Shown piece after piece: positions 5,462 through 5,761 of a stretch of DNA of 5,761 bases (position 1 is its first letter; the number at the start of each line of letters is the position of its first letter). Location: NCBI GenBank assembly GCA_016287035.1, contig JAEEVI010000111.1:1-5761 (forward strand), given 5' to 3'. The notes below the pieces were generated by a model. That model saw nothing but the letters and a program-made list of their open reading frames with translations. It searched no databases and was not told where the DNA came from. The position numbers were made by a program, and so were the translations under genes. Source of the DNA: Bacillota bacterium. GTDB lineage: Bacteria; Bacillota; Clostridia; Peptostreptococcales; Anaerovoracaceae.

Positions 5462-5761
5462 CTATCCCTCCAGGCCCAGTATGAGCCTTATTACCGTGTT
5501 AGCCTGATGTCCGGCGCAGACGGCTACTCTCGGAGCGGCAAGTCCGATCCCTTCGCCTATGTCCGTCGAAGCGTCGCCGCAGACGTAGAGCCTTCCGAAG
5601 CGCTTCTCCGTCCTGATGTCGTTGCAGCTGCCGAAGCCAGCCATGCCGATGCCCGACACGATGATCGTCCCGGGGCACTCCGCGAGCAGCGTTTCCGTGA
5701 GCATCGCCTTGTTTTCGGCTTTGTCGAACGCTTCGCATACGTATCTGTGACCGCCGAAGAC
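5462..5761 (-). CDS. thiF: ThiS adenylyltransferase ThiF, C-terminal part (partial, runs off right edge)
   Basis: The last 99 residues plus stop of a ThiF/HesA/MoeB-family protein are present; the frame is open from base 5761. ThiF adenylates the C-terminal glycine of the sulfur carrier ThiS so that sulfur can be loaded for ThiG. The visible part fits the short ThiF family found in clostridia: CEAFDKAENKAML near the edge, then IIVSGIGMAGFGSCNDI, RLYVCGDAS and a C-terminal GLAAPRVAVCAGHQANTVI segment. The ATP-binding GxGxxG region would lie upstream, outside the window. The stop TAG is 2 nt from the thiG ATG, and the thiG ribosome binding site is inside its last codons, so the two are co-transcribed. 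Identity is supported by both motifs and neighbourhood. Which ThiF subfamily it belongs to cannot be settled from this fragment. Confidence 0.88.
   Translation of the reverse strand, partial: VFGGHRYVCEAFDKAENKAMLTETLLAECPGTIIVSGIGMAGFGSCNDIRTEKRFGRLYVCGDASTDIGEGIGLAAPRVAVCAGHQANTVIRLILGLEG

Noticed and set aside
4686..5761. A TPP riboswitch for the thi cluster.
   Set aside because: No gap upstream of thiG or thiF exists in the window; any THI element would precede the first gene of the operon, beyond the right edge.

Overview
This is an ordinary stretch of bacterial chromosome, by eye moderately GC-rich (mid-50s percent). It carries two housekeeping clusters on the minus strand and one glycolytic gene on the plus strand between them. 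The gene order rimP-nusA-ylxR-infB, strong AGGAGG-type ribosome binding sites, free use of ATA and AGA/AGG codons, and a clostridial-looking thiF-thiG block point to Bacillota, probably class Clostridia. That placement is inference; no rRNA or phylogenetic marker comparison was possible.

Positions 1-3002 (minus strand) hold the translation/transcription-factor operon. Transcription runs rimP (30S maturation), nusA (transcription elongation/termination), ylxR (small RNA-binding regulator), infB (initiation factor IF-2, cut off by the left edge). The genes are tightly packed: 11 nt between rimP and nusA, 9 nt between nusA and ylxR, and a one-base TAATG overlap between ylxR and infB. The usual ylxQ gene between ylxR and infB is absent. 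NusA has a C-terminal extension ending in a small helix-extension-helix (LEM/SAP-like) module. The IF-2 N-terminus is a long Lys/Glu/Pro/Ala-rich linker with a duplicated motif and no recognisable leading IF2_N domain.

Positions 3003-3152 are the only intergenic region of note (150 bp, AT-rich). It separates the divergent rimP operon and pfkA. It contains a perfect 11-1-11 inverted repeat in the rimP leader, and two candidate sigma-A promoters arranged back-to-back around one palindromic TTGCAA hexamer that could serve as the -35 element for both directions.

Positions 3153-4112 (plus strand) encode ATP-dependent 6-phosphofructokinase, full length, with catalytic and allosteric residues in place. 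Two residues of the canonical fructose-6-phosphate pocket are substituted.

Positions 4090-5761 (minus strand) hold the end of a thiamine thiazole cluster: thiF (partial at the right edge), thiG, and a thiE/tenI-family gene. The last carries the TenI signature rather than the ThiE diphosphate motif, so it is better read as thiazole tautomerase. It converges on pfkA and overlaps its 3' end by 23 bp. The thi genes together would make the thiazole phosphate moiety: ThiF activates ThiS, ThiG forms the ring, TenI aromatises it. thiS, thiH or thiO, and any TPP riboswitch would lie outside the window. I found no mobile element, CRISPR array, RNA gene or clearly novel system.
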